A stretch of 64,000 nt of DNA, from contig NZ_JAHWGU010000001.1 in NCBI RefSeq assembly GCF_020873875.1, positions 496,001 to 560,000 on the forward strand, read 5' to 3'. The first letter of the stretch is position 1. Every line of letters begins with the position of its first letter. Shown in pieces: positions 25,336-34,318 of the stretch. Under the pieces are notes generated by a model. That model saw only the letters and a list, made by a program, of their open reading frames with translations. It was not told the DNA's origin and ran no database searches. Position numbers and translations under genes: made by a program. This DNA comes from Actinoplanes sp. DH11 (GTDB taxonomy: Bacteria > Actinomycetota > Actinomycetes > Mycobacteriales > Micromonosporaceae).

Positions 25336-25548
25336 TTACTTACCCGCCCAGCTGAAACCCTCCTCGATTCGGATCTTGCTACCGATGCGGAGGATGTCGG
25401 CGTCGTACCGGTTGGCGTGGTGACCGCAGAACGCCAGGTCCCCGCCGCTGGCCAGTTCGACCTCCAACCGGGCGGCGGCACCGCAGCGATCACAGCGCTC
25501 GGTGAGCTCGCCTACGGTGTCGATCTCGGGCGACAGCAGAGTGGTCAT
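25336..25548 (-). CDS. small zinc-site protein (DUF7455-like)
   Basis: The 70-residue product has CDRCGA (Cys19, Cys22) and FCGHHANRY (Cys41, His43, His44), a plausible single zinc site. This pattern is common in short actinobacterial proteins of unknown function. ATG 25548 has a perfect AAGGAG 6 bases upstream. No partner gene is obvious. Confidence 0.82.
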   Translation of the reverse strand: MTTLLSPEIDTVGELTERCDRCGAAARLEVELASGGDLAFCGHHANRYDADILRIGSKIRIEEGFSWAGK

Positions 25549-25950
25549 ATCGCTCTCCTTGCTGGGTGGCGTGCAGCGGTCCTGACAGCCAGAAGATTCG
25601 GCCCGCGGCACGGTCGGCTTAGAGGTTCCCGGTGTGATCGAGCCGATCGAAATCGGCCTGGTGATCGCGGCAACCAGGGGGCACCTCGGCGCTTCCCGAA
25701 CTGCTCCGTTCTCCGATGACCTTTTCCCCAACTTGGTCGCGGCACACCGGCGAACCGGAAACCGTGCGACCCACCTTTCGACCGTACGCGGATCCGCACA
25801 CCGGCCGGCGCCGTTCCGGACGGCCCATCCGTCCCGCGCGCCCCGCCACGTCCGTCGCGTCGCGGGTGCCCGGGTTCGCCTCGGCAAAGCGCCCAACTCG
25901 GAGCCCGCCGACGGTTAGCGTGAGGATCGAACCCGGCGGAGGAGGTACGG
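25549..25950. other. divergent intergenic region
   Basis: This 402-bp stretch separates the small zinc-site gene and the receiver gene. Open frames here are Arg/Pro-rich and lack ribosome sites. I see no gene; it must carry both promoters. GGAGGAGG at 25938-25945 is the receiver's ribosome site. Confidence 0.6.
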
Positions 25951-26334
25951 ATGTCCGAGGCGCCGGTCGCCGAGAAGCCGACCGTCCTGGTCGTCGACGA
26001 CGAAGAGGATCTGCGCGACATCATGCGCCGCATGCTGGAGCGCCGTGGATACGCGACGCTGGTGGCCGGTGATCACGAGGAGGCCATCTCGGTCTGCCGT
26101 GACCACCCGGAGATCGCCGCGCTGGTCACCGACCTGACCCTGCCCGGCCTCGGCGGCGGCGAGCTGGCGGGCGCTGCCATCGACATGCGGCCGGGGCTGG
26201 GGGTGGTCTTCATCTCCGGGCTGCCCAAGGACATCGCCGTCACGAAGGGCCTGGTCGGCGAGGACGCCCTGCTGGTGAAGAAGCCGTTCACCGCGGACGC
26301 CCTGCTGGCAGCCCTGAGAACCGTGCTGACCTGA
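25951..26334 (+). CDS. single-domain response regulator
   Basis: The 127-residue product is only a receiver domain: acidic pocket VVDDEED (Asp16, Asp17), phospho-acceptor Asp61 in LVTDLTLPGL, conserved Ser/Thr in VFISGLP, and Lys in LVKKPF. It has no output domain, so it would act through protein contact or as a phosphate relay. A very strong ribosome site (GGAGGAGG) precedes it. The orphan kinase at 23394-25292 is a possible partner by proximity only. Confidence 0.92.
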   Translation: MSEAPVAEKPTVLVVDDEEDLRDIMRRMLERRGYATLVAGDHEEAISVCRDHPEIAALVTDLTLPGLGGGELAGAAIDMRPGLGVVFISGLPKDIAVTKGLVGEDALLVKKPFTADALLAALRTVLT

Positions 26335-26376
26335 GGGTGGGGAGTGGCCCGGCCGGCGCCTGTTGGGGGACACGCG

Positions 26377-27132
26377 TCAGCCGGGCCACGGCACGGTCAG
26401 TTCGCCGAGCCGCCACCGGGCCGGGCCGTCCAGCACCGGCCGGCCCTCGTCCCGCAGCCGCCGCACCGTGGCGAGCCAGCGCTGCCGGGGCCCGAACGGG
26501 CTCGCCTCGCTCTCCCAGGCCCTGGCCAGCGCCCGCAGCAGCTCGTGCACCGGGTGACCTGGCACGTTGTGGTGGATCAGGGCTTTCGGCAGCCGTTCGG
26601 CGAAGACCGCCGGGTGTTCCAGGGACGCCAGCCGGGCGGAGAGCGTGAGGGTGCGCGGGACACCGTCCTCGACCACCGCCCACGTGGCGATCCGGCCCAG
26701 TTCGTCGCAGGTGCCCTCGATCAGCAGCGCACCGCCGCCGGTCATCGTCCGCCAGGCGGCGGCCACCTCCTCCTCCGCGTACTGGCGCAGCACGTTGAAC
26801 GCGCGCACCACGTGCGGACGCAGCCCGGCCAGCTCGAAGCCGCCGCGCCGGAACTCCAGCAGGGGCGGCTCGGCGAACGGCTGGGCGGCGGTGACCCGTA
26901 CCGGATCGATCTCCAGACCCACCACCGCGACGTCCGCACGCACCGTGGCCGCAAGCCGGCCCCGCAGTTCCACGGCGGTGACCGGTGACGCTCCGTAACC
27001 CAGGTCGATCACCAGCGGCTGCGCCGCCTCGGTCAGGAGCGCGGAGCAGCGGTACGCGAGGAAGTTGTCGACGCGACGCAGCCGATTGGGGTTCGTCGTC
27101 CCCCGGGTGATCGCGCCGACCGGCTTCACCAC
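26377..27132 (-). CDS. class I SAM-dependent methyltransferase-like protein
   Basis: The 251-residue product has a Rossmann-type SAM site early (PLVIDLGYGASPVTAVELRG), an acidic strand end VVGLEIDPVRV, and ALLIEGTCDE at strand 4. Substrate is unknown. It starts with GTG at 27132 directly after the stop of the short-chain dehydrogenase (27133), so the two are one transcription unit. It may be catalytically altered; the motifs after strand 4 are not clear. Confidence 0.78.
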   Translation of the reverse strand: MVKPVGAITRGTTNPNRLRRVDNFLAYRCSALLTEAAQPLVIDLGYGASPVTAVELRGRLAATVRADVAVVGLEIDPVRVTAAQPFAEPPLLEFRRGGFELAGLRPHVVRAFNVLRQYAEEEVAAAWRTMTGGGALLIEGTCDELGRIATWAVVEDGVPRTLTLSARLASLEHPAVFAERLPKALIHHNVPGHPVHELLRALARAWESEASPFGPRQRWLATVRRLRDEGRPVLDGPARWRLGELTVPWPG

Positions 27133-27888
27133 TTACTTCTCCCGGTGCACCTTGTGCTGGGCGGCCTGGGCGATCGGCCGCACCACCAGCCGGTCGATGT
27201 TGACGTGATGCGGACGGGTCGCCGCGAACGCCACGATGTCCGCGATGTCGTCGGCCACCAGCGGATCCTTGACGCCCGCGTAGACCGCGTCGGCCTTCTC
27301 CCGGTCGCCGCCGAAGCGGTTGACGGCGAACTCGTCGGTCCGCACCATCCCCGGGTCGATCTCCACGACCCGGACCGGCTTGCCGGCGAGTTCCAGCCGC
27401 AACGTCCCGACCAGGGCGGTCTGTGCGTGCTTGGCCGCCGTGTAACCGCCACCGCCCTCGTAGACCACGAAGGACGCGGTCGACCCGATCGTCACGATCG
27501 TGCCGCGGCCGCTCGCCTCCAGCGCCGGCAGCAGCGCCTTGGTGACCCGCAGGGTGCCGAGCACGTTCACCTCGTACATCCATTGCCAGTCGTCGACCGA
27601 CCCCGCCGCCACCGGATCCGCCCCGCGGGCGCCGCCCGCGTTGTTGACCAGCAGGGTGACCTGACCGCCCAGCCCGGCCACCGTCCCGGCGAGCCGGGCC
27701 ACCGACTCGTCCGAGGTCACGTCGCACACGGCGGCTGTCGCGTTCGCGCCGATGCCGGCGACCAGTTCGTCGAGCCGGTCGGCGCGCCTGGCCACGGCGA
27801 CCACATGAAATCCCTCGGTGGCCAGCCGGCGCGCGGTGGCCGCACCGATGCCGCTGGAGGCCCCGGTGACGACTGCGATGTTCTCCAT
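27133..27888 (-). CDS. short-chain dehydrogenase/reductase
   Basis: The 251-residue classical SDR has the NAD(P) site TGASSGIGAATARRL (residues 8-22), NNAG at strand 4, active-site Ser in IVTIGSTASF, and YTAAKHA (Tyr, Lys). The basic ARR after strand 2 favours NADP(H). I chose ATG 27888, which has GGGAAG 8 bases upstream; ATG 27906 is possible. It is followed at once by the methyltransferase-like gene. Confidence 0.92.
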   Translation of the reverse strand: MENIAVVTGASSGIGAATARRLATEGFHVVAVARRADRLDELVAGIGANATAAVCDVTSDESVARLAGTVAGLGGQVTLLVNNAGGARGADPVAAGSVDDWQWMYEVNVLGTLRVTKALLPALEASGRGTIVTIGSTASFVVYEGGGGYTAAKHAQTALVGTLRLELAGKPVRVVEIDPGMVRTDEFAVNRFGGDREKADAVYAGVKDPLVADDIADIVAFAATRPHHVNIDRLVVRPIAQAAQHKVHREK

Positions 27889-28022
27889 GGTCAGATCTTC
27901 CCTCATGACCTGCATCACCCTCGCTCGGCTGCATGGTGGTTCGGCCACCGCCGATGGGGAAGATGAACCTTGGCGCAACAAGTTTTTACGACGGACACGG
28001 CGCCGTATCGGAGGGAGCCACC

Positions 28023-29327
28023 GTGGCTGAGTTGCCGATTGCCGGCTCGTGGCCGACTCCCCGCCGGATCGCCACCCTCTCGGTGCACACGTCCCCGCTG
28101 GAACAGCCGGGCACCGGCGACGCCGGCGGCATGAACGTGTACATCGTGGAGGTTGCGAAATGCCTGGCCGCACGCGGTGTGGAGGTCGAGATCTTCACCC
28201 GGGCGACGGCCGGGGGACTGCCGCCGCTGGTGGAGATGTCGCCGGGCGTGCACGTCCGGCACGTCACCGCCGGGCCGTTCGAAGGGCTCGACAAGGAGGA
28301 GCTGCCGTCGCAGCTCTGCGCGTTCACCACCGGCGTGTTGCGTGCCGAGGCGGCGCACCCGCCCGGCTACTACGACCTGATCCACTCGCACTACTGGCTC
28401 TCCGGGCAGGTCGGCTGGCTGGCCCGGGAACGCTGGGGCGTGCCGCACGTACACACCGCGCACACCCTCGCCAAGGTGAAGAACAAGTTCATCGCGGCCG
28501 GTGACCGGCCGGAGCCGCGGGCCCGGCTGATCGGCGAGGAACAGGTCATCGCGGAATCCGACCGGCTGGTGGCGAACACCCGGTTCGAGGCACAGGACCT
28601 GATCGACCACTACCAGGCCGACCCGGCCCGGGTCAGCGTGGTGCAGCCCGGCGTCGACCTGGAACGGTTCCGTCCCGGCCGGTCCGACCGCGCCCGGTTC
28701 GGCCTGCCCGAGCGCGGCCGGATCATCGCCTTCGTCGGCCGGATCCAGCCGCTCAAAGCCCCCGACGTGCTGATCTCCGCCCTCGCCGAGATGCGGGCCC
28801 GCAGCGGCCCGGACGACGTCACCGTGGTGATCTGCGGCGGGCCCAGCGGCAGCGGCCTGGACCGGCCCTCCTCACTCGTCGAACTCGCCAAATCCCTCGG
28901 CGTCGCCGAATCGGTGGTGTTCCTGCCGCCGCAGACCGGCGCCGGCCTGGCCGCGCTCTACCGTGCCGCCGACCTGGTCGCGGTGCCGTCGTACAACGAG
29001 TCGTTCGGGCTCGTCGCCCTGGAGGCGCAGGCCTGCGGAACGCCGGTGGTGGCGGCCGCGGTCGGCGGCCTCGTCACCGCGGTCCGGGACGGGATCAGCG
29101 GGGTGCTCGTCGACGGGCACGACCCGCAGGACTGGGCCCGGGTACTGGACCGCCTGCTCGACGCCCCCGGCTATCGGCGCCGGCTGTCCGCCGGCGCGGT
29201 CGCCCACGCGTCACAGTTCTCGTGGGATCGCACTGCCGACAATCTGCTGCGGGTCTACCGTGACGCGATGAGCGAACACCGCGCACTCATCGCGGCCCGG
29301 CTGGAAGGAGCGACGTGCGCATGGTGA
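28023..29327 (+). CDS. mshA: D-inositol-3-phosphate glycosyltransferase MshA
   Basis: MshA transfers GlcNAc from UDP-GlcNAc to inositol-3-phosphate, the first step of mycothiol synthesis. The 434-residue GT-B protein shows [53 protein letters not shown], and the C-terminal nucleotide-sugar site [23 protein letters not shown] 28023 has GGAGGGA 6 bases upstream and gives the family N-terminus. It overlaps the YbjN gene. Confidence 0.95.
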   Translation: MAELPIAGSWPTPRRIATLSVHTSPLEQPGTGDAGGMNVYIVEVAKCLAARGVEVEIFTRATAGGLPPLVEMSPGVHVRHVTAGPFEGLDKEELPSQLCAFTTGVLRAEAAHPPGYYDLIHSHYWLSGQVGWLARERWGVPHVHTAHTLAKVKNKFIAAGDRPEPRARLIGEEQVIAESDRLVANTRFEAQDLIDHYQADPARVSVVQPGVDLERFRPGRSDRARFGLPERGRIIAFVGRIQPLKAPDVLISALAEMRARSGPDDVTVVICGGPSGSGLDRPSSLVELAKSLGVAESVVFLPPQTGAGLAALYRAADLVAVPSYNESFGLVALEAQACGTPVVAAAVGGLVTAVRDGISGVLVDGHDPQDWARVLDRLLDAPGYRRRLSAGAVAHASQFSWDRTADNLLRVYRDAMSEHRALIAARLEGATCAW

Positions 29328-29797
29328 CGAAGCTGATCGAGAATGTGCTCACCGAGCGGGAACTGGAGTGGGAACCCACCGGCGAGTCGTCCTATGTGGT
29401 CACCCTGCCCGGCACGCACAAGCTCAAGACTGCCTGCAACCTGATCGTCGGCGAGCACGCGCTGCGGATCGAGGCGTTCGTGATGCGCCACCCCGACGAG
29501 AACCACGAAGAGGTCTGGGCGTGGATGCTGCGGCGCAACGCCCGGATGTACGGGGTGGCCTTCTCGATCGACGCGGCCGGCGACGTGTACCTGACCGGGC
29601 GGGTCTCCCTCAAGGGCCTCGACGCCGACGAACTGGACCGGATCCTCGGCTCGGTGCTGACCTACGCCGACGAGTCCTTCGACACCCTGCTGGAGCTCGG
29701 GTTCAGCACCTCGATCCGGCGGGAGTGGGAGTGGCGGGTCAAGCGGGGGGAGTCGCTCGCGAACCTGCAGGCCTTCAAACACCTCGCCGAGGGCTGA
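29315..29797 (+). CDS. YbjN-domain protein
   Basis: The 160-residue product resembles the YbjN / type III secretion chaperone-like family: [40 protein letters not shown], and [20 protein letters not shown]. It overlaps mshA by 13 bp. AAGGAG lies 4 bases before GTG 29315; ATG 29321 or GTG 29324 (GTGA with the mshA stop) are alternatives. The mshA-ybjN pairing recurs in actinobacteria, but its function is not established. Confidence 0.88.
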   Translation: MRMVTKLIENVLTERELEWEPTGESSYVVTLPGTHKLKTACNLIVGEHALRIEAFVMRHPDENHEEVWAWMLRRNARMYGVAFSIDAAGDVYLTGRVSLKGLDADELDRILGSVLTYADESFDTLLELGFSTSIRREWEWRVKRGESLANLQAFKHLAEG

Positions 29798-30142
29798 TCC
29801 CGGCCCCGCAGGCCCCACCCTGCGCCACCGCGCGGCCGGTGCCACCGCCTGCCCCGCGCCGCTTGCCCAGCGTCATGCCCTGTGCCGTGCCGCCGCTTGC
29901 CCGCGTCGGGCCGCTCGCTCTGTGCCGTGGCGGGCCGCTTGCCCCGCGTCGCGTCGCTTGCCCTGTGCCTTGCCGCTCGGCCTGCGTCGCGCCGTGCCGC
30001 TCGGCCTGCGTCGCGCCGCGCCGTGTGCGCCGCTCGTTCTGCGCCGCTGCATCGCGCCACACCCCGCCGCCCAGCCCGACGGCCGCGCATCAACCCGTGC
30101 CCGGCTCCTTGCCGCGGTGAGTCGGATACCCCAACTGTCGAG
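29798..30142. repeat. C-rich degenerate repeats after the YbjN gene
   Basis: About 345 bp without a gene is dominated by loose units such as CCGCTCGGCCTGCGTCGCGC (29968-29987 region, twice) and GCCCCGCGTCGCGTCGCTTG. It is strongly C-biased on the plus strand. Frames give Arg/Ala/Pro repeats only. It abuts the second palindromic element. Confidence 0.6.
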
Positions 30143-30243
30143 ATGTTGATCTGCTAGCGATGCGAAATCGCGGTTTCAGCCCCATGATCACCGCGATTTC
30201 GTAGCGCTAGCAGATCAACACCGCCGCACGGACGCAGCGCATC
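30143..30243 (-). repeat. dispersed palindromic element, copy 2 (inverted)
   Basis: A 31-bp inverted repeat (30144-30174 and 30190-30220, 29 of 31 pairs) encloses a 15-base spacer. Its right arm is identical over 36 bp to copy 1 (6397-6432). The right flank, to GCGCATC at 30243, is the reverse complement of the left flank of copy 1, so this copy is inverted. It lies in the desert between convergent genes. Confidence 0.85.
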
Positions 30244-30385
30244 CGGTCGCGGCTGCTCAAGCAGTGACCACAAAGGAGCCAAGGCCGGCGGACAACGCCG
30301 CACCCACCTGCCTCGCCGGCCGCCGCGTCGACATCCTGCGGGCCGTGTTCCACTCAAAGCCCTACCGGTGCAAACCGGCAGAAAG

Positions 30386-30493
30386 CCCGCACCGCAGACC
30401 CTCGCCTCCCGGCTGCCCGCACCGCAAGCGTCTGCCTCCCGGCTGCCCGCACCGCAAGCGTCTGCCTCCCGGCCGGCCGCGCCGAAAGCGCCC
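30386..30493. repeat. 30-bp tandem repeats
   Basis: Units at 30404-30433 and 30434-30463 are identical (containing GGCTGCCCGCACCGCAAGCG), a third at 30464-30493 is eroded, and a partial one precedes. The units touch, with no spacers. All three frames are open but give Pro/Arg or Ala/Pro repeats, so coding is doubtful. Confidence 0.8.
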
Positions 30494-31220
30494 GCAGCGC
30501 CGCAAGCGCCCCACCCCAGCGCCGCCTCGGCTCGCGGGCGATGTGCGGGCCGCGCGCCGCCCGCACCGATGACGCACAGGTCTAGTTGATCTAGGGACTA
30601 TATCGGAGGCGGACGATACGACTCGATGGCTTCCCGGGTGAACATCTGCTTATCGACGAGTAGTGATTTTTCCGCGACGAGGAGCCCGGACGAGTGATTG
30701 GCGGATCGTCCGATCGGTTGGTTGTTGGTTCCTGTGACGGTCGGAACAGATGTCGACACGAAATCGGGTTGTGAAGGCTTGACTGCCCCAACTAGCGTGG
30801 TCGATGGACGCCGAGCCGTCAGTTCGGGGAACGGGTCGATCAGCAATGATCGCCGCGGATCGGCGTTTGGGGACGGGTGGCATGAGCCGTTGGGGGACGG
30901 CGCGACCCGAGACCGGCGGTTAGTGCGGGCGGCGCCTATGGGGATGGGTGTCGCCCGCCGCCGCCGGCGCTTTTGTTTGTGCCTCCGTCGAAAATGGCAT
31001 CACGTGTTAGCCGTACCGTCTTCGGGGTAATACGCGAATCGCGGACTGTCCGATGTGTTCTGTCGAACTGGTGACACACCTATCCGCAGCGAATCCCGGG
31101 CAGCCGCCATCACCGCTTGTGATCAACCGTCCAAGATCGAAGAATCGGTACGGCCGCAGGCAGGCGCCCGATGGTAGTGGGGGCGCGCAAACCGTTTTGC
31201 CGCCATGGTGAAGATCGGCC
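30494..31220. other. gene-poor, lower-GC tract
   Basis: I see no supportable gene. From about 30590 to 31200 the base composition is clearly less GC-rich than the neighbours and codon bias is lost. A minus-strand frame 30598-30846 gives a protein-like C-terminus (SLLVDKQMFTREAIESYRP) but no ribosome site or family; it may be a gene relic. The MFS gene ends at 31221. Confidence 0.5.
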
Positions 31221-32486
31221 TCACCGTGTGCTCCGGGCATCGCCGGTGACGGCCTTCTCAGTGAGGGCGATCTCCTCGGCGCGGCGTAGCGCGGCTCGCC
31301 GGTTCCGGGCCGGGCCGGCGATCAATTGGCCGGCTGAGGCGATCGCGCAGAGTGCGAAACAGCCCACCCACAGCGCGTCGCCGCCACGTTGCAGCACCAG
31401 CCCGCCCAGCACGGGGGCCAGTGCCGTGCCGATCGACCAGGTCAGCGAGTTGAGCCCCTGGTAGCGGCCGCGCAGCTCGGGCGGGGAGAGTGCCGCGACG
31501 GTGGCCGCGTTGCTCGGTGACTGCAGCATCTCGCCGAGGGTCCAGATCACCACGGTGAAGGCGTACAGCCATGGCCCGTCCGCGATCGCGACAAGCCCGA
31601 AGCCGGCGCCGATGATCAGACCGGCGAGAGCCAGCACGCGGGCGCTGTCCCGCCCTTCGATGAGCTTGGGGACGAAGAGCTGGCCGAGAACGATCAGCAC
31701 CCCGTTCACCGCGATCACCGTGCCGTATGTGGCGGCCGAGAGCCCGTCGGCGAGCATGGTGAGCGGCAGCGTGGACGAGTGCTGCAGGATCACCAGCACC
31801 GGCGCGAGGCTGAGCAGCAGGTAGACCAGGAAGACCCGGTCGCGCAGGGCGGTGCCCATGCCGCCGGCGGGTGCGGGCGCGGCGGCGCCGGGGGTACGCC
31901 TGCGCCGCGGCCGCGTCTCGGCCAGGAAGATGGCCGTGATGACGGCGGTGACGAGCGTGGTGCCCGCGTCCACCACGAAGAGCAGCAGGTAGTCGAACTG
32001 GGCGGCGAAGCCGGCCGCGACCGCCGCGAGCGCGAAGCCGAGGTTGATCGCCCAGTAGTTCAGCGAGTACGCCCGGACCCGGTCGCGTTCCGGCACGACG
32101 TCGACCATCATCGCCGAGAAGGCCGGCCGGACGCCTTCGGCGAACGCGCCGAGCAGGAACGTGACGGCGGCGATGTGCCAGTAGGAGTGTGCGAAGCCGA
32201 GGGCCAGCATCAGCGCCGCCGCGCCGAACTGCGCGGTGAGCATGGTGGGCCGGCGTCCCCAGCGGTCGGCCAGGACGCCGCCGGTCATGGTGCCGATCGC
32301 ACCGCCGACGCCGTAGAGGCCGAGGACGACACCGGCCTGTGTCTGGGTGAAGTGCCTGTCACTTGTCAGGTAGATGCTGAGGAACAGCACCACGAAGGCG
32401 CCGAGCCGGTTGATCAGGGTGCCGGTCCAGAGGAACCAGAACTGCCGGGGCAATCCGCCCACAGCCTGACGGAACCACCCGGACAC
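31221..32486 (-). CDS. MFS transporter
   Basis: The 421-residue product has about 12 hydrophobic helices and the MFS signature after helix 2 (GGVLADRWGRRPTML), with a second copy-like motif in the C-terminal half (PELRGRYQGLNSL). It resembles actinobacterial drug-efflux-type permeases. The substrate cannot be told. GTG 32486 follows GGGGGT. No regulator gene is adjacent. Confidence 0.92.
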   Translation of the reverse strand: MSGWFRQAVGGLPRQFWFLWTGTLINRLGAFVVLFLSIYLTSDRHFTQTQAGVVLGLYGVGGAIGTMTGGVLADRWGRRPTMLTAQFGAAALMLALGFAHSYWHIAAVTFLLGAFAEGVRPAFSAMMVDVVPERDRVRAYSLNYWAINLGFALAAVAAGFAAQFDYLLLFVVDAGTTLVTAVITAIFLAETRPRRRRTPGAAAPAPAGGMGTALRDRVFLVYLLLSLAPVLVILQHSSTLPLTMLADGLSAATYGTVIAVNGVLIVLGQLFVPKLIEGRDSARVLALAGLIIGAGFGLVAIADGPWLYAFTVVIWTLGEMLQSPSNAATVAALSPPELRGRYQGLNSLTWSIGTALAPVLGGLVLQRGGDALWVGCFALCAIASAGQLIAGPARNRRAALRRAEEIALTEKAVTGDARSTR

Positions 32487-32620
32487 CGTACCCCCAGTAA
32501 GTAGTGATCTAGCCAGCTCGCCTTACAACTTAGGGGGTCGGGCAACCGGTTTACGACGTGGCGGCGGACACGGTGCCGGGTGGCCGCACGGCCACCAGGT
32601 GGGCGAGGCAAGATGAGGTC

Positions 32621-33370
32621 ATGACTGGAACCTTGGTGCTGCTGCGGCACGGCAACAGCGAGTGGAACGCCAAGAACCTCTTCACCGGCTGGGTCGACGT
32701 GGACCTGGACGCCAAGGGTGAGGACGAGGCCCGACGCGGTGGCGAACTGCTCAAGGAGCAGAACGTGCTGCCCGATGTGGTGCACACCAGCCTGCTGCGC
32801 CGTGCGATCCGCACCAGTGAGATCGCGCTGCACATCACCGATCGGCACTGGATCCCGGTGAAGCGGTCGTGGCGGCTCAACGAGCGCCACTACGGCGCGC
32901 TGCAGGGCAAGGACAAGAAGCAGACCCTCGAGGCGTACGGCGAGGAGCAGTTCATGCTCTGGCGCCGGTCGTACGACGTCCCGCCGCCGCCGATCGAGGA
33001 CGACTCCGAGTTCTCCCAGTTCGGCGACGCCCGGTACGCGAGCCTGCCGCCGGAGCTGCTGCCCAAGGCGGAATGCCTGAAGGACGTGCTGGTGCGGGCC
33101 CTGCCGTACTGGTACGACGAGATCGTCCCGGACCTGCGTGCCGGCAAGACGGTTCTGGTCGCCGCGCACGGCAACTCGCTGCGCGCCATCGTGAAGCACC
33201 TCGACCAGGTCTCCGATGAAGCGATCGCGAAGCTGAACATCCCGACCGGCATCCCGCTGCGCTACGACCTGGACGAGAACCTGCGCCCGACCAACCCGGG
33301 CGGCACCTACCTCGACCCGGTCGCCGCCAAGGAGGCCGCCGCGGCGGTCGCCGCCCAGGGCAAGAAGTAA
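32621..33370 (+). CDS. gpmA: 2,3-bisphosphoglycerate-dependent phosphoglycerate mutase
   Basis: This glycolytic enzyme interconverts 3- and 2-phosphoglycerate. The 249-residue product has the phospho-histidine motif [12 protein letters not shown] (His10), [23 protein letters not shown], and the second histidine in [13 protein letters not shown]. Length is typical. ATG 32621 is chosen because the conserved N-terminus begins there. A terminator follows. It lies next to phoU/senX3-regX3, an arrangement shared with other actinobacteria. Confidence 0.97.
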   Translation: MTGTLVLLRHGNSEWNAKNLFTGWVDVDLDAKGEDEARRGGELLKEQNVLPDVVHTSLLRRAIRTSEIALHITDRHWIPVKRSWRLNERHYGALQGKDKKQTLEAYGEEQFMLWRRSYDVPPPPIEDDSEFSQFGDARYASLPPELLPKAECLKDVLVRALPYWYDEIVPDLRAGKTVLVAAHGNSLRAIVKHLDQVSDEAIAKLNIPTGIPLRYDLDENLRPTNPGGTYLDPVAAKEAAAAVAAQGKK

Positions 33371-33383
33371 CCGTCCGCAACGA

Positions 33384-33420
33384 CGAAGGCCGGGACGCCC
33401 CCGTGGCATCCCGGCCTTCG
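33384..33420. terminator. terminator between gpmA and phoU
   Basis: A perfect 12-bp stem (33384-33395 with 33409-33420) lies 13 bp past the gpmA stop, between convergent genes. Confidence 0.8.
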
Positions 33421-33467
33421 GATCCGTCCGGCCGCGACGCCGAGCGCCGCGGCCGAGCCGGATCGGT

Positions 33468-34121
33468 TCAGTTCTGGCTGGCCGTCGGTTCGCCGGTGAC
33501 CAGGTAGATGACCTGCTCGCCGATGTTCACGGCGTGGTCCGCGTACCGCTCGTAGAACCGGCCGAGCAGGGCGCCGTCGATCGCGGTCTCCGCACCGTAC
33601 GGCCACGCGTCGTCCAGCATGATCTTGAAAAGGTGACGCTCGGCGTCGTCGATCGAGTCGTCGTCGGTCTCCAGTTCGGCGGCGAGCGCGACGTCGGGCT
33701 TGGCCAGCAGGGTAATGATCTTCCCGGCCATCCGGTCCGCCACGTCCGCCATCTCCTGGAAGGTCGGGCGCAGCTCGGCCGGGACGGCCGGCGACGGGTG
33801 CCGGCGGGCGGCGGTCTTCGCCACGTGCTCGGCCAGGTCGCCCATCCGCTCCAGGTCGGCGGAGATGTGCAGGGCGGTGATCACCCGGCGCAGGTCGCCG
33901 GCGACCGGCGCCTGCCGGGCGATGGTGTCCGCCACCTTCACCTCGACCTGCTCATAGATCTTGTCGACGTCGGCGTCCCGCTCGATCACGGCCTGGGCGG
34001 CCTTGAGGTCGGCGGTCAGCAGCGCGGTCGTCGCCTTGCGCAGGGCGGCGCGAACCGACTCTGCCATGGTCACCAACAGGCGGCCGACCTCGACAAGGTC
34101 GGCCTGGTACTCCTCGCGCAT
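33468..34121 (-). CDS. phoU: phosphate-signalling protein PhoU
   Basis: PhoU links the Pst phosphate transporter to the sensor kinase. The 217-residue product is a double three-helix bundle with the two metal-site motifs: DLRRVITALHISADLERMGD, and LLGRFYERYADHAVNIGEQV. Its length and start (MREEYQADLVEVGRLL) are typical. It is divergent from senX3-regX3, with PHO-box-like repeats between. Confidence 0.96.
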   Translation of the reverse strand: MREEYQADLVEVGRLLVTMAESVRAALRKATTALLTADLKAAQAVIERDADVDKIYEQVEVKVADTIARQAPVAGDLRRVITALHISADLERMGDLAEHVAKTAARRHPSPAVPAELRPTFQEMADVADRMAGKIITLLAKPDVALAAELETDDDSIDDAERHLFKIMLDDAWPYGAETAIDGALLGRFYERYADHAVNIGEQVIYLVTGEPTASQN

Positions 34122-34207
34122 GTCTCGATCCCGGTGCTCCTCAGGGCCGGCCCGGGTTTCGGGCGGCCGGTTGTGCTGCTCACGCTATGGGCAGCCGGCG
34201 GCCTGGA

Positions 34208-34246
34208 CATGAACAGCGGTGAACGACGCCAGGCGTAGTGGTGAAC
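34208..34246. promoter_or_regulatory. PHO-box-like direct repeats
   Basis: GGTGAAC occurs at 34218-34224 and 34240-34246, 22 bp apart (two 11-bp turns of the known PHO-box period). A weaker CATGAAC sits at 34208-34214. On the minus strand these read GTTCACC, the core of actinobacterial PHO boxes. They lie between phoU and senX3, where control by RegX3 is expected. Confidence 0.6.
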
Positions 34247-34318
34247 ATTATTCGACGTCGGCCCGATTTGTACCTTTGGCCCTGTAGCGCAGGTAAACAA
34301 TGACCCTACGATCGCAGC

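Noticed and set aside
30386..30493. CRISPR array or repeat-containing small protein
   Set aside because: Units touch each other; translations are Pro/Arg or Ala/Pro repeats in every frame, with no ribosome site.
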